IMG/VR virus record: IMGVR_UViG_3300037189_013105
Coordinates: 1 to 58,205 of that record
Strand: one strand, 5' to 3'
Length of the DNA: 58,205 bases
From: a virus
The notes under the pieces are model-generated. The model searched no databases. It was not told the origin of the DNA and saw nothing but the letters and a program-made list of their open reading frames with translations. The position numbers and the translations under genes are program-made. How positions within the stretch are numbered: the first letter of the stretch is position 1; every line of letters begins with the position of its first letter. Positions 40,778 through 48,399 of this stretch are shown in pieces.

Positions 40778-41154
40778 ATTATCCAGACCGTTCAGTGGAA
40801 GTTCGCCGCTACCGAATGCGACAATGGCAACGCTATCAATGCAATCCATGCGACACAATCATCCGTCAGATTGACCGACCAGACGATGAGTACGTCGTCG
40901 CGCCCCTTCCAGAACCAGTGATGGTACTGGGCAATCACTCGCAGATCAGCCTGACCGAGCGCCGATGGTTCATGGCGCTCGTTTTCGTCGCATGGTTTGC
41001 CGCAGGGCTTTTGCTGACGAGCGCCATGTATCCGGGTTGGTGGCAGGGCGTGGTGATGTACCTGTCCTGTGCGGGTGGGTTCTATCACGCTATTTTGAGC
41101 GATTGCGAGTATCTGGAAATTGACAGGGACATTGATGAGGAGGCGCAATCGTGA
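40774..41154 (+). CDS. Two-pass membrane protein, 126 aa
   Basis: ATGA overlap with the preceding gene. A basic N-terminal part (~1-65) precedes two hydrophobic segments (W-F-M-A-L-V-F-V-A-W-F-A-A-G-L-L, ~66-81, and W-W-Q-G-V-V-M-Y-L-S-C-A-G-G, ~89-102), then an acidic tail ending D-I-D-E-E-A-Q-S. The last seven bases before the stop form the Shine-Dalgarno for the next gene and the same tail codons recur in the next gene. Function unknown. Confidence 0.62.
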   Translation: MNYPDRSVEVRRYRMRQWQRYQCNPCDTIIRQIDRPDDEYVVAPLPEPVMVLGNHSQISLTERRWFMALVFVAWFAAGLLLTSAMYPGWWQGVVMYLSCAGGFYHAILSDCEYLEIDRDIDEEAQS

Positions 41155-41384
41155 TTTACCAGACCCGCATTGTCGCCGTTGCCGCTATGGGCAGTAGATT
41201 TCGCGCTATCTTGGGCAGTTATGGTTGCTCTGTGATATGCGCGTCTGGATATGGCGCATCCATAGCGGAGGCAATCCGCAACCTCCGCTCTGAGTGCGAA
41301 ATGACCGGATTCCGGTTGATTTTTCCGAGCGCTCTGCGGCGCTATATCCAACTGCCGATCGTTGATGAGGAGGCGCAATCATGA
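41151..41384 (+). CDS. Hypothetical protein, 77 aa
   Basis: GTG overlapping the upstream TGA. Alpha/beta pattern: F-R-A-I-L-G-S-Y-G-C-S-V-I-C-A-S-G-Y-G then A-S-I-A-E-A-I-R-N-L-R, similar in layout to small double-stranded-RBD-like or HicB-like folds, but I do not claim membership. Ends V-D-E-E-A-Q-S, coded by the same GATGAGGAGGCGCAATC block as the gene before. Confidence 0.6.
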   Translation: MIYQTRIVAVAAMGSRFRAILGSYGCSVICASGYGASIAEAIRNLRSECEMTGFRLIFPSALRRYIQLPIVDEEAQS

Positions 41385-41743
41385 ACGACCTGAGGATACC
41401 GAAAGGTGCGTACTCCGTCGTTCGGATGCGCGACAGTTTTGACGTAGTCACGACGGACGAGGACGGCGATTTAAGGCTAATCGTGTCGGTTTCCAGTGAG
41501 GACGAATTAGGCGAAGTCCAGGACGCAGAAGCGATTGCCAACGCTATCGCCGCCATACCTGACATGATTGATGCTCTGGAGAAGGCGAAACTGGCAATGC
41601 GGCAATACGAAAACCTGTTGTCAAAAGTCGATCCCAAATGGAACGGGCAATTGATCACTAACTGGTCGTATCCTGCGGGGATTGACGCAGAACATCAATG
41701 CGGCATTGTCCTCGCCAAAGTCAGAGGGGAGGCGCAATTATGA
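41381..41743 (+). CDS. Hypothetical protein, 120 aa
   Basis: Coupled by ATGA. An N-terminal beta part (Y-S-V-V-R-M-R-D-S-F-D-V-V) and a helical middle (D-A-E-A-I-A-N-A-I-A-A-I-P-D-M-I-D-A-L) resemble small phage proteins with an A-I-P-x-M-x-x-A-L helix of unknown function. It ends in E-A-Q-L, coded by GGAGGCGCAATTATGA, which serves as ribosome site and start of the next gene. Confidence 0.6.
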   Translation: MNDLRIPKGAYSVVRMRDSFDVVTTDEDGDLRLIVSVSSEDELGEVQDAEAIANAIAAIPDMIDALEKAKLAMRQYENLLSKVDPKWNGQLITNWSYPAGIDAEHQCGIVLAKVRGEAQL

Positions 41744-42033
41744 GCGGTATTACCGAGCAACCCTATTACAACCGGGGCAAGATTAAAGTCGGGGTATTCA
41801 TCCGTGACCAAAAACTTTGTTTCGACAAGGGCAACGTCATTAAGTACGTGTGCCGTGCCGGATTCAAGCCGGGAGTCAGCGAAGTCAGCGATTTGAGGAA
41901 AGCGATTGATTCGTTGCTGATGCTGATTCAACACATTGAAGAAGAATCTGCGGAACTGGAGACAGTCACGCTTTCTTCGCTAAGGGGCATAATGCCCCTT
42001 AGTAAGGATTCTGACAAGGAGGATCAGTCATGA
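41740..42033 (+). CDS. DUF3310 protein, 97 aa
   Basis: DUF3310 proteins are common in phage replication regions, with no settled activity. The signature is clear: P-Y-Y-N-R-G-K-I near the start, then L-C-F-D-K-G-N-V-I-K-Y-V-C-R-A-G-F-K (~25-42) and D-L-R-K-A-I-D-S-L (~51-59). Coupled to the genes on both sides. The C-terminal part is extended by a coding hairpin (41980-42002) and an acidic tail D-S-D-K-E-D-Q-S. Confidence 0.85.
   Translation: MSGITEQPYYNRGKIKVGVFIRDQKLCFDKGNVIKYVCRAGFKPGVSEVSDLRKAIDSLLMLIQHIEEESAELETVTLSSLRGIMPLSKDSDKEDQS
41980..42002 (+). promoter_or_regulatory. Coding hairpin near the end of the DUF3310 gene
   Basis: CTAAGGGGCAT-A-ATGCCCCTTAG, perfect dyad symmetry, 16 bases before the next ribosome site. 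Confidence 0.5.
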
Positions 42034-42236
42034 AGGCGACCAAGACCCCTAAGCCCCCTATGATCTGCCCCTGCGGTAAACCTGCGACCAATTGGCGAGG
42101 CAAGACATCGCACCTTTACATTCCCTGCTATTGCTCCGAGCAGTGCTTTCAGGAGGATGTAGAGAGTATCGCTGTCCCTGTCAGAGCGCGTCGTATCGTA
42201 GCGCGAAAGGTGAGTACGCGGGAGGCGAAGCGATGA
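42030..42236 (+). CDS. Zinc-knuckle protein, 68 aa
   Basis: Coupled by ATGA. C-P-C-G (~13-16) and C-Y-C-S-E-Q-C (~33-39) can form a treble-clef-like zinc site of the kind M-I-C-P-C-G-x-P-A; the C-terminus is Arg-rich (R-A-R-R-I-V-A-R-K). Probably binds nucleic acid; not recognised further. Confidence 0.65.
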   Translation: MKATKTPKPPMICPCGKPATNWRGKTSHLYIPCYCSEQCFQEDVESIAVPVRARRIVARKVSTREAKR

Positions 42237-42454
42237 CCCTGCGCGATCTGGCGCGATTGCTTCGCCCCTCTAACCCCTACAACGTGCGCTATCTGGAGCG
42301 CATCATGCGTTACGGTGGCGCGGGATTCGACTTGGCGCAACGCATGGGCAAGTTACTGGATCGTGACCCAATGGTTTTTCTGCACGGCGATGGAAACCGC
42401 CGAGATACGCAGGGACGGTCTGCTAACCGTCCCTGCGTGGGGGGGAAGCGATGA
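42233..42454 (+). CDS. Hypothetical basic protein, 73 aa
   Basis: Coupled by ATGA. N-terminal R-D-L-A-R-L-L-R-P-S-N-P-Y followed by R-Y-L-E-R-I-M-R-Y-G-G resembles a short DNA-binding helix pair. The last ~16 residues (D-T-Q-G-R-S-A-N-R-P) are coded by a perfect 12-pair hairpin. Function unknown. Confidence 0.58.
   Translation: MTLRDLARLLRPSNPYNVRYLERIMRYGGAGFDLAQRMGKLLDRDPMVFLHGDGNRRDTQGRSANRPCVGGKR
42407..42438 (+). promoter_or_regulatory. Coding hairpin before the VRR-NUC gene
   Basis: ACGCAGGGACGG / CCGTCCCTGCGT around TCTGCTAA, a perfect 12-pair stem that ends immediately before the G-rich ribosome site of the next gene. Confidence 0.6.
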
Positions 42455-42930
42455 TACTGACAGATGAAGCGGTAGAAGGTCTGAAAAAGCGCGGCGTTAC
42501 GCTTGAGGAAACGGTTGCCGAGACGAACCAGAGAACGGCGCGGAAGAAGCGCTCCAATTACGAATTTGAGCAGCAGGTTGAGTTGTTCAAATGGCTCAGG
42601 TTGTGGGAGCAAAAGGACAAGCGCCTTGTGTGGGTTCACGCTTCTTTGAATGGCGTTCGCCTGACCCCAAAGACCGCTAAGGGCGCTTATGCGGCGGGAA
42701 TGAAAAAAGGTATTTGGGATATCACGATAGATCACGAAGGCGCTTTCACGTACATCGGCGCTCGGATTGAGATGAAATCCCCCGGCAAGAAACTGACGCC
42801 GGAACAGGTTGATTTCCAGAATGCCCATCCTCAGTTTTGCTACCGAGTCTGCTTCACATGGCATCAGGCGGCGCAATTCATTTGTGACTACTTCGACATC
42901 ACAGACCCCGATATCCGAGGAGGCATCTAA
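42451..42930 (+). CDS. VRR-NUC domain nuclease, 159 aa
   Basis: VRR-NUC nucleases of the PD-(D/E)xK fold cut branched or structured DNA and act as phage junction resolvases or helicase partners. Visible motifs: F-E-Q-Q-V-E-L-F-K-W (~42-51), N-G-V-R-L (~70), G-M-K-K-G-I-W-D-I (~91-99, catalytic Asp) and I-E-M-K-S-P-G-K-K-L-T-P-E-Q (~113-126, E-x-K). About usual size for a stand-alone copy. Coupled to the upstream gene by ATGA and to the next by TAATG. Confidence 0.87.
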   Translation: MILTDEAVEGLKKRGVTLEETVAETNQRTARKKRSNYEFEQQVELFKWLRLWEQKDKRLVWVHASLNGVRLTPKTAKGAYAAGMKKGIWDITIDHEGAFTYIGARIEMKSPGKKLTPEQVDFQNAHPQFCYRVCFTWHQAAQFICDYFDITDPDIRGGI

Positions 42931-43181
42931 TGGCAAGTTCTTATCGGGACACATTACTGAAGGTTCTGGCTGATCTTAATGGCGACGGTGGGCAACACGC
43001 TATTAACGTCGGTATAGAACGGGCGGCAAAAGACGGTCTTGCCGCTTACCACAAGGCGATTGTTGAGAGAGATTCTGCCCGACACGAACTGGAGAAACTC
43101 AAGGACGAACGCGACGATTTAAAAGCGAGTGTGTTCATTCTGGAGCAAATCTGCAGATTAGAAAAGGGAGGCAAGCGATAG
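42930..43181 (+). CDS. Coiled-coil protein, 83 aa
   Basis: Helical throughout with a heptad stretch (A-R-H-E-L-E-K-L-K-D-E-R-D-D-L-K-A-S-V-F, ~50-69). Basic end. ATG overlaps the upstream TAA. Not recognised; could be an adaptor for the VRR-NUC or the methyltransferase. Confidence 0.58.
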   Translation: MASSYRDTLLKVLADLNGDGGQHAINVGIERAAKDGLAAYHKAIVERDSARHELEKLKDERDDLKASVFILEQICRLEKGGKR

Positions 43182-43375
43182 TGAAACTCAGGAATGACTC
43201 TGCGGCGCTGATGCTGTCGCTGTATGTGATTGGGTGCGTGTTTGTCCTGATCCTCTGGTGGGCGCTGTCGTTACGCAAACCGAATGCGACGTTGAAGCAG
43301 GTCAACCCGGCATTGTTCGCAAAGGCGCAATGGGAGTCCACGTTCCGGCAAGAAATGAGAGGAGAACGGGAATGA
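43181..43375 (+). CDS. Single-pass membrane protein, 64 aa
   Basis: GTG start overlaps the upstream TAG. One strong transmembrane segment ([19 protein letters not shown], ~11-29) with a basic N-terminus and a helical cytosolic or periplasmic C-terminus. Coupled to the methyltransferase gene by ATGA. Function unknown. Confidence 0.62.
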   Translation: MKLRNDSAALMLSLYVIGCVFVLILWWALSLRKPNATLKQVNPALFAKAQWESTFRQEMRGERE

Positions 43376-44043
43376 CCGTCGATCTGCACCTCGGCGATTG
43401 CCTTGATGTGATGCAGGGGATTCCTGACGGTTCTGTTGATGCTATTGTAGCAGACCCCCCCTATGGAATAAATCAAGACAAAATGGGCGGTTGTCGCGGT
43501 GATAGCAAAGTTACGGCAATGCCGCGACGAGCCATTATCGGAGATGACCAACCTTTTAATCCGTCGCACCTGCTTCATTATCCGATTGTTTGCTTGTTTG
43601 GGGGTAACCATTTTGCCGATAAATTACCTGCGTCATCATGCTGGTTGGTATGGGATAAACGCGACGGAGGAACGCCGGATAACTACTCGGATTGCGAAAT
43701 GGCATGGACAAATTTAAATTCTCCCGCCCGTATTTTTCACCATAAATGGCGGGGGATGATTCGAGCATCAGAACAACGTATTGCAAGGGTTCACCCGACC
43801 CAAAAACCTATCGTTCTGATGCAATGGGTTTTAGATATTTTAAAGATTCCGAAGGGCGCTACTGTTCTTGACCCTTACATGGGAAGCGGCACAACGGGCG
43901 TTGCTTGCGTCAATACCGGGCGCAATTTTATCGGCATTGAGAAAGACCCCGAATACTTCCAGATTGCACAGAAACGCATTCAGGAAGCGCAAAACGGATA
44001 CATCGCCGACCTATTTATGACGGGGAAAGAGGCGGAATTATGA
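43372..44043 (+). CDS. DNA N6-adenine/N4-cytosine methyltransferase, 223 aa
   Basis: Adds methyl groups to exocyclic amino groups of DNA bases. The catalytic D-P-P-Y-G (~29-33) precedes the SAM-binding motif [11 protein letters not shown] (~164-174), the beta-class order. H-P-T-Q-K-P (~140-145) is also typical. A short recognition part lies between. It has no cognate restriction gene, as usual for phage orphan enzymes that protect DNA from host restriction. Adenine is more likely than cytosine-N4 from D-P-P-Y-G, but not certain. Confidence 0.88.
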   Translation: MTVDLHLGDCLDVMQGIPDGSVDAIVADPPYGINQDKMGGCRGDSKVTAMPRRAIIGDDQPFNPSHLLHYPIVCLFGGNHFADKLPASSCWLVWDKRDGGTPDNYSDCEMAWTNLNSPARIFHHKWRGMIRASEQRIARVHPTQKPIVLMQWVLDILKIPKGATVLDPYMGSGTTGVACVNTGRNFIGIEKDPEYFQIAQKRIQEAQNGYIADLFMTGKEAEL

Positions 44044-44092
44044 CGCCGCCGCAGTTGATACGGTCGTGCCGGGAACGGGGAGCAGGAATGAC

Positions 44093-44113
44093 ATCCGCGC
44101 AGACTTGTGCGAG
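44093..44113. repeat. Dispersed palindrome, copy 7 (degenerate)
   Basis: CCGCGCA-GACT-TGTGCGA core; one arm carries the G-C form and the other the A-T form, so symmetry is partly lost. Lies 50 bases after the methyltransferase gene. Confidence 0.6.
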
Positions 44114-44114
44114 C

Positions 44115-44327
44115 TCACCGCTCATTGACGACATGACCTGGAGTTGCTTGTCGCGCCAGATGCCCTTCTTTACGCGCCAGTTCGCGTATGGCGCGTTCTA
44201 TTACCGCCGACTCACTGATACCGTCAGCGGTTGCCATAAGGGACAAGAGGCGCTTGCCCTCATCGGTGAGACGGGCGGTAATCTGTTGGGTTTTTCGTGC
44301 GGTTCGCGGCATGGTGACAGTGTACAT
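44115..44327 (-). CDS. Ribbon-helix-helix transcriptional regulator, 70 aa
   Basis: Arc/CopG-type repressors bind DNA as dimers with an N-terminal beta-ribbon. Here the ribbon is Q-I-T-A-R-L-T-D (~16-23), then helix D-E-G-K-R-L-L-S-L-M-A and helix S-E-S-A-V-I-E-R-A-I-R-E-L-A. ATG 44327 follows AAGGAG. The only leftward gene in this rightward early block; its promoter would face the promoter at 44356, so it may regulate that promoter. Confidence 0.75.
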   Translation of the reverse strand: MYTVTMPRTARKTQQITARLTDEGKRLLSLMATADGISESAVIERAIRELARKEGHLARQATPGHVVNER

Positions 44328-44355
44328 CAAAGAACTTCTCCTTGCCTAATACCAA

Positions 44356-44384
44356 TTGCATTGCATTACAAAACAGTGTATAAT
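44356..44384 (+). promoter_or_regulatory. Promoter for the replication genes
   Basis: TTGCAT, 17-base spacer, TATAAT, 48 bases before the TTG start of the 44432 gene. It overlaps the upstream region of the leftward RHH gene. Confidence 0.72.
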
Positions 44385-44431
44385 CATAATTGTGCAATAC
44401 ATAATACCATGACACGGTAAGGAGTTTTAAG

Positions 44432-44893
44432 TTGCAGAAAATGAATCTCAATCCTGATGACAAAAAATACCTGGATCAGTTCGGACAGTATGACCGATCC
44501 TTGATTTCTAATTTGTTTCTTGCGGCGGTACGTAACGGTTTGCATTCTCCCGAATCTGTTACCGCCCATGTCAAGGCAGATGGGAAGAACAGACTGCGGC
44601 GTTACCCTGAGCGTGATAAGGAGCGCCTCCTCCTCTTACTTTCGACCATTGACACCGAGCAAGCTGCATTATACGCGGCGTACTGCATTTCCTACGAAGC
44701 ATTGCCACGCTCGGAGCGAGAGAAATTGAAGTCGGGGCGCAACCAGATGTATGTGCAACAAGCAATGGAGCAAAAGCCACCGTCTCCCGCACAACTTAGT
44801 TTCCTTACTACACTTGGTCACCGGGGGAAAGCGCCGGAAACGATGTTAGAAGCAAGCCAGATTATCAACGCGCTAAAAGGAAAGTCACTGTGA
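44432..44893 (+). CDS. Hypothetical protein preceding primase, 153 aa
   Basis: AAGGAG lies seven bases before TTG 44432; the ATG three codons later is too far from it, so TTG is preferred. Helical, basic protein with the C-terminal P-P-S-P-A-Q-L-S-F-L-T-T-L-G-H (~118-132), a phrase seen in small phage replication-associated proteins. Its stop overlaps the primase start. Possibly a helicase loader or primase partner by position. Confidence 0.62.
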   Translation: MQKMNLNPDDKKYLDQFGQYDRSLISNLFLAAVRNGLHSPESVTAHVKADGKNRLRRYPERDKERLLLLLSTIDTEQAALYAAYCISYEALPRSEREKLKSGRNQMYVQQAMEQKPPSPAQLSFLTTLGHRGKAPETMLEASQIINALKGKSL

Positions 44894-47424
44894 ATTTTGA
44901 TAAAATACCTTACGATCTTAAAATTTGTCGTCAATGGTGCAATTGGCGTTATGAGGAACGGGAAGGGAAGAAAACAAAGGTTCCGTACAACCCGCAAACA
45001 GGCGGGGGGGCTATGTCCAATAATCCGGCGACATGGAATGCTTTTACTGACTGTGTATCTTCTTACGAAAATGGCAATAAATACGACGGTGTAGGGTTTT
45101 TCTTATCGCCAGATGACAATTTCGTTGGAATCGACATTGACCATTGCCTTATAAACGGAGAGCTTACGGAGGAAGCGGCTGAGATCGTTGCCGCCGCCGA
45201 TTCCTATACCGAAGTTACTCCATCGGGTGAAGGTTTGCGAATCTTTGCGAAAGGAATCCTTCCCGAAGGACGGCGCAAAAAAGCCAATATTGAGATGTAC
45301 GACAGGATGCGGTTCCTGACTGTGACCGGGAACGTATTTGCCGGGGGCGAAATAGCGGAACGCTCCATGCAGATAACGCAGATTCATGCGAAGTATTTGG
45401 GAGAAACGCAAAAACCAACTCCCAAAGACAGGATGCCACGTTCTGTCAATGAAATGCCCATTTCCGATCAGGCGGCGCTATCGCGGATGTTTGCGGCAAA
45501 GAACGGGACGCGAATCGGGCAACTGTGGCGAGGCGATTACTTTGGAGCAGGTTACACTTCACAGAGTGAGGCTGATTCGGCGCTGTGCTATCACCTCGCT
45601 TTCTGGCTGGATGCCGATCCAGAGCGAGTAGATAGAATGTTTCGGGATTCGGCGCTGTACCGAGACAAGTGGGATGAGATGCGCGGAACGCAAACTTATG
45701 GGCAACTTACCGTAGGTCGGGCTTGCGGCAGTGTCTCGGAAGTTTATAAACAACCTTTTGATGCACAAAGTATTCAATTAGGCGATCCTGTACCATCTGA
45801 CAGCATTGACAGCATTGTCAGCATTGTCAACGGTACAACAAATTTAAAAACGGATTCCCCCCCCCCTTATAAAGAAGAAGAAGATACTTCAGTTAACGCT
45901 TTGAGAATACGTAAAAGCGTTGACAATGTTGACAATGCTGACTTTGATGCAATTGTGCCTATAGGTGACTACGAACTGCCTACTTTCCCGGTTCATGTCC
46001 TCCCCTTGTGGCTATCCGATTTTGTGACTGGTGTTTCTGAACAGACGCAGACGCCATCCGATATCACGGCAATCCTTTCTTTGACTGCTTGCGCCGCTGC
46101 TGTCGCCAAAGTTTACGAGATACAACCCAAACGCGGATGGCGAGAACCCTTGAACCTCTATACCGTTTCTGTGCTAAAAGCGGGGCATCGTAAATCCTCT
46201 TGCGTAGGAGCGGTTCTGCGACCACTGGAGGCATGGGAGAAGCAGGAACGACTGCGCTTGGAACCGGAGATAGCGCAAGCGCAAAGTCAGAAGCGGGTTA
46301 TGGAAGCGCGTTTGCGCGACCTTGAAAACAAGGCGGCGAAGTCGCAGGGCGAGGACGGACGCTATGCGCTTATGGAGGCGCAGGAGGCTGCCGCCGCCGT
46401 GTCGCAGATGGCGGAGCGCGGGGAGTTCCGGTTGTTTACCGAGGATTGTACGCCAGAGCGCCTCACCGGGCTGATGGCGGATAATGGTGGGCGTTTAGCG
46501 GTAATGTCTGCCGAGGGCGACAGTTTTGACATTATCGGCGGGCGATACTCGGACAAGGCGAACCTGGGCGTCTACCTTAAATCGCACAACGGGGAAACGT
46601 TGCTCGTTGACCGTATAGGTCGCAAGAGCGAGCGTGTGGAGAAACCCGCCCTGTCTCTCGGACTGAGCGTTCAACCCGACGTACTGCGCGGTCTACTGGT
46701 CAAGGCGCATTTGCGGGGGCGCGGTCTTTTGGGACGCTTTCTGTATTCATTGCCGCAGGATTACATGGGTTTTCGCAATACGGACTCCGAACCTCTTGAT
46801 GAGGAATTTGAAGCGCGGTACTGCGAGGGGATTCATTACCTGCTTTCTCTGAAGCCTGCCGCTGATGATTTTCCCCACACGCTGAAATTCTCGGATGCGG
46901 CGCTATTGATCTTCCGTCAACTGGAGAAGGACATAGAGGCGCAACTACGACCAGGAGCGGAGATGGGGGATATGACGGATTGGGGTGGCAAATGTGTGGG
47001 CGCTATCGCTCGGATTGCAGGGGTAATACATCTGGCGTCCCATGCGTTTCCTGCTCGACCTGTTACCGATTCCATCAGCGCCGGGGATTTGATGGGCGCT
47101 ATCGCTATTGGTTATTACTTTATTAGACACGCTCAGGCTGCATTTGCGGAAATGGGGGCAGATGCGGATTTGGATAATGCCCGACATATTCTGGAATGGG
47201 TGCAACGCCGTCGAGAGGAAAGGTTTTCTCACCGGGAGATTTACCGCAACATGGCGCGACGTTTCAAGCGCTCAGAGGACATGGCTCCAGCGCTTGAGAT
47301 TCTGTGCGCTCGGAACTACCTACGCGAAGTCAAGTGGGAATCCAAAGGGACGAAGCCAAAGGGGAGTGATTTTATCGTCAACCCCGTCGTCTTTGACGGA
47401 AAGGGCAAACATGGAAGCCTCTGA
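44890..47424 (+). CDS. Primase-helicase: AEP/NrS-1-like N-terminus with DUF3987, 844 aa
   Basis: The main replication protein. The N-terminal ~250 residues resemble archaeal-eukaryotic-type primase-polymerases: K-V-P-Y-N-P-Q-T-G (~30-38), G-I-D-I-D-H-C (~79-85, metal-binding D-x-D) and S-G-E-G-L-R-I-F (~113-120). A low-complexity linker (~295-355) holds 9-bp DNA repeats and a C10 tract. The C-terminal ~480 residues are a DUF3987-type region with K-A-G-H-R-K-S-S (~427), a Walker-A-like loop, and W-x-G-K-C-x-G-x-x-A-R (~700). It likely primes and unwinds phage DNA. Confidence 0.82.
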   Translation: MNFDKIPYDLKICRQWCNWRYEEREGKKTKVPYNPQTGGGAMSNNPATWNAFTDCVSSYENGNKYDGVGFFLSPDDNFVGIDIDHCLINGELTEEAAEIVAAADSYTEVTPSGEGLRIFAKGILPEGRRKKANIEMYDRMRFLTVTGNVFAGGEIAERSMQITQIHAKYLGETQKPTPKDRMPRSVNEMPISDQAALSRMFAAKNGTRIGQLWRGDYFGAGYTSQSEADSALCYHLAFWLDADPERVDRMFRDSALYRDKWDEMRGTQTYGQLTVGRACGSVSEVYKQPFDAQSIQLGDPVPSDSIDSIVSIVNGTTNLKTDSPPPYKEEEDTSVNALRIRKSVDNVDNADFDAIVPIGDYELPTFPVHVLPLWLSDFVTGVSEQTQTPSDITAILSLTACAAAVAKVYEIQPKRGWREPLNLYTVSVLKAGHRKSSCVGAVLRPLEAWEKQERLRLEPEIAQAQSQKRVMEARLRDLENKAAKSQGEDGRYALMEAQEAAAAVSQMAERGEFRLFTEDCTPERLTGLMADNGGRLAVMSAEGDSFDIIGGRYSDKANLGVYLKSHNGETLLVDRIGRKSERVEKPALSLGLSVQPDVLRGLLVKAHLRGRGLLGRFLYSLPQDYMGFRNTDSEPLDEEFEARYCEGIHYLLSLKPAADDFPHTLKFSDAALLIFRQLEKDIEAQLRPGAEMGDMTDWGGKCVGAIARIAGVIHLASHAFPARPVTDSISAGDLMGAIAIGYYFIRHAQAAFAEMGADADLDNARHILEWVQRRREERFSHREIYRNMARRFKRSEDMAPALEILCARNYLREVKWESKGTKPKGSDFIVNPVVFDGKGKHGSL
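45796..45831. repeat. 9-bp iterons, first array
   Basis: CTGACAGC, ATTGACAGC, ATTGTCAGC and ATTGTCAAC in tandem, in the linker of the primase gene (coding D-S-I-D-S-I-V-S-I-V-N). A second array in opposite orientation follows 87 bases later. Confidence 0.78.
45857..45866. repeat. Homopolymer tract, 10 C
   Basis: Ten C inside the primase-helicase linker, between the two iteron arrays; codes P-P-P. Slippage here would separate the primase part from the helicase part. Confidence 0.9.
45919..45942. repeat. 9-bp iterons, second array (inverted)
   Basis: GTTGACAAT, GTTGACAAT and GCTGAC, the complement of the first array's units. The two arrays flank an A+T-rich segment and the C10 tract. Confidence 0.78.
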
Positions 47425-47806
47425 TTTACTGCTCGGCTGTGCAAAGCGGGGAATTTCAATAATAGCAGACGACAGTGGATTTACAATCTGCCCTTCGGAA
47501 TCGGATAGACCCGCGCTTAGAGCGGCGATACACCGTCACCGATACGAGTTGCAGTCAATTCTCAACGACCAATTTGTCAGCAATGTCAACAAATTCAACG
47601 CTTTAGTTGCGCTCTTGCCTGACGACCCTAATCCTCTGAGCGCTGATGAGGAATCTTTTTTCCTTGAAATGGCGAGTGATGCGGGCTTAGGGGATATGCA
47701 ATCGTTTCCTGTTACAAAGACAATCAATGCTATTTATGCCACCAGTGACGGAGAGGTGCATATACGAATTTTAGAGGACGGCACACGCGAGACTTGCTTC
47801 CTCTGA
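47411..47806 (+). CDS. Hypothetical protein, 131 aa
   Basis: Overlaps the primase 3' end by 14 bases. Begins with a pattern like the TubC N-terminal docking or toxin-primase-associated small domain (L-L-G-C-A-K-R-G-I-S-I-I-A, then A-L-R-A-A-I-H-R-H-R-Y-E-L), common in proteins fused or next to DUF3987 primases. The C-terminus is acidic beta structure. It contains a further iteron-like GTCAGCAATGTCAAC (47576-47590). Confidence 0.62.
   Translation: MEASDLLLGCAKRGISIIADDSGFTICPSESDRPALRAAIHRHRYELQSILNDQFVSNVNKFNALVALLPDDPNPLSADEESFFLEMASDAGLGDMQSFPVTKTINAIYATSDGEVHIRILEDGTRETCFL
47572..47590. repeat. Iteron-like sequence downstream of primase
   Basis: GTCAGCAATGTCAAC differs by one base from GTCAGCATTGTCAAC of the first iteron array. 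Confidence 0.5.
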
Positions 47807-47886
47807 TGGTTTAGGCGATACGAGGCGGCGGTATCTCCTGAAATAATCCGGCGTACATACGCCAAGCCGCTGGAAAGAAACGTTCT

Positions 47887-48327
47887 ATGAACATCAACGA
47901 CTTTTTACCGCAGTCTACGCGCATGAAGGGCGAACTGCTTGAGGGATGGGGAATGGATGGCGATACTTTCGTCATCTCAAACGTGACCGGAAAGACCTAC
48001 GAGCGCCCAGGACAAGACCCGGAACGGAAAATATGCGTCCATTTTGCCGAGGCAGATGGTTATCCGCTTGAGTGCAATAAGACGCAACTCAAAACGTTTG
48101 CTGAATTGTTCGGCGCGGAAACGGATGCATGGCGAGGCAAGAAGGTCATCTTAATGTCCGGCATGACCAGTGATCCATCAGGAAAGCCTTGCAAGACGGT
48201 CATGGTAAAGGCGGCGCGTTCCGCTGCTCCTAATCCCAACGCACCCACTTCGCGCCCCGCTGCTCGACCTGTCTCGCAGTCGGTATCGGTTGGCGGTGAT
48301 GCGGAAATCACCGATCCGTTTGAATAG
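47887..48327 (+). CDS. Putative ssDNA-binding protein with acidic tip, 146 aa
   Basis: An N-terminal beta-rich domain of ~105 residues (L-L-E-G-W-G-M-D-G-D-T-F-V-I, then V-H-F-A-E-A-D, then K-K-V-I-L-M-S-G) could be an OB fold. A Pro/Ala/Ser-rich linker leads to the acidic end E-I-T-D-P-F-E, like the tip by which SSB recruits partner proteins. The Rad52-like protein downstream ends in a similar D-L-S-D-P-F. Family not confirmed; the tip and position in the replication block support the call. Confidence 0.55.
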   Translation: MNINDFLPQSTRMKGELLEGWGMDGDTFVISNVTGKTYERPGQDPERKICVHFAEADGYPLECNKTQLKTFAELFGAETDAWRGKKVILMSGMTSDPSGKPCKTVMVKAARSAAPNPNAPTSRPAARPVSQSVSVGGDAEITDPFE

Positions 48328-48336
48328 GCATTCTCA

Positions 48337-48361
48337 GGCGCAGGGCAAAAAGCCCTGCGCC
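48337..48361 (+). promoter_or_regulatory. Intercistronic hairpin after SSB-like gene
   Basis: GGCGCAGGGC-AAAAA-GCCCTGCGCC, a perfect 10-pair stem without a T run. Confidence 0.6.
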
Positions 48362-48399
48362 AGTAATCGCAATATTTGCAAGATAAAGGTTTGTTTCAG

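Noticed and set aside
44040-44420. Rightward frame coupled to the methyltransferase stop by ATGA
   Set aside because: Beyond the first codons it is the complement of the clear ribbon-helix-helix gene (44115-44327) and has a low-complexity, Cys/Ser-rich translation without family features.
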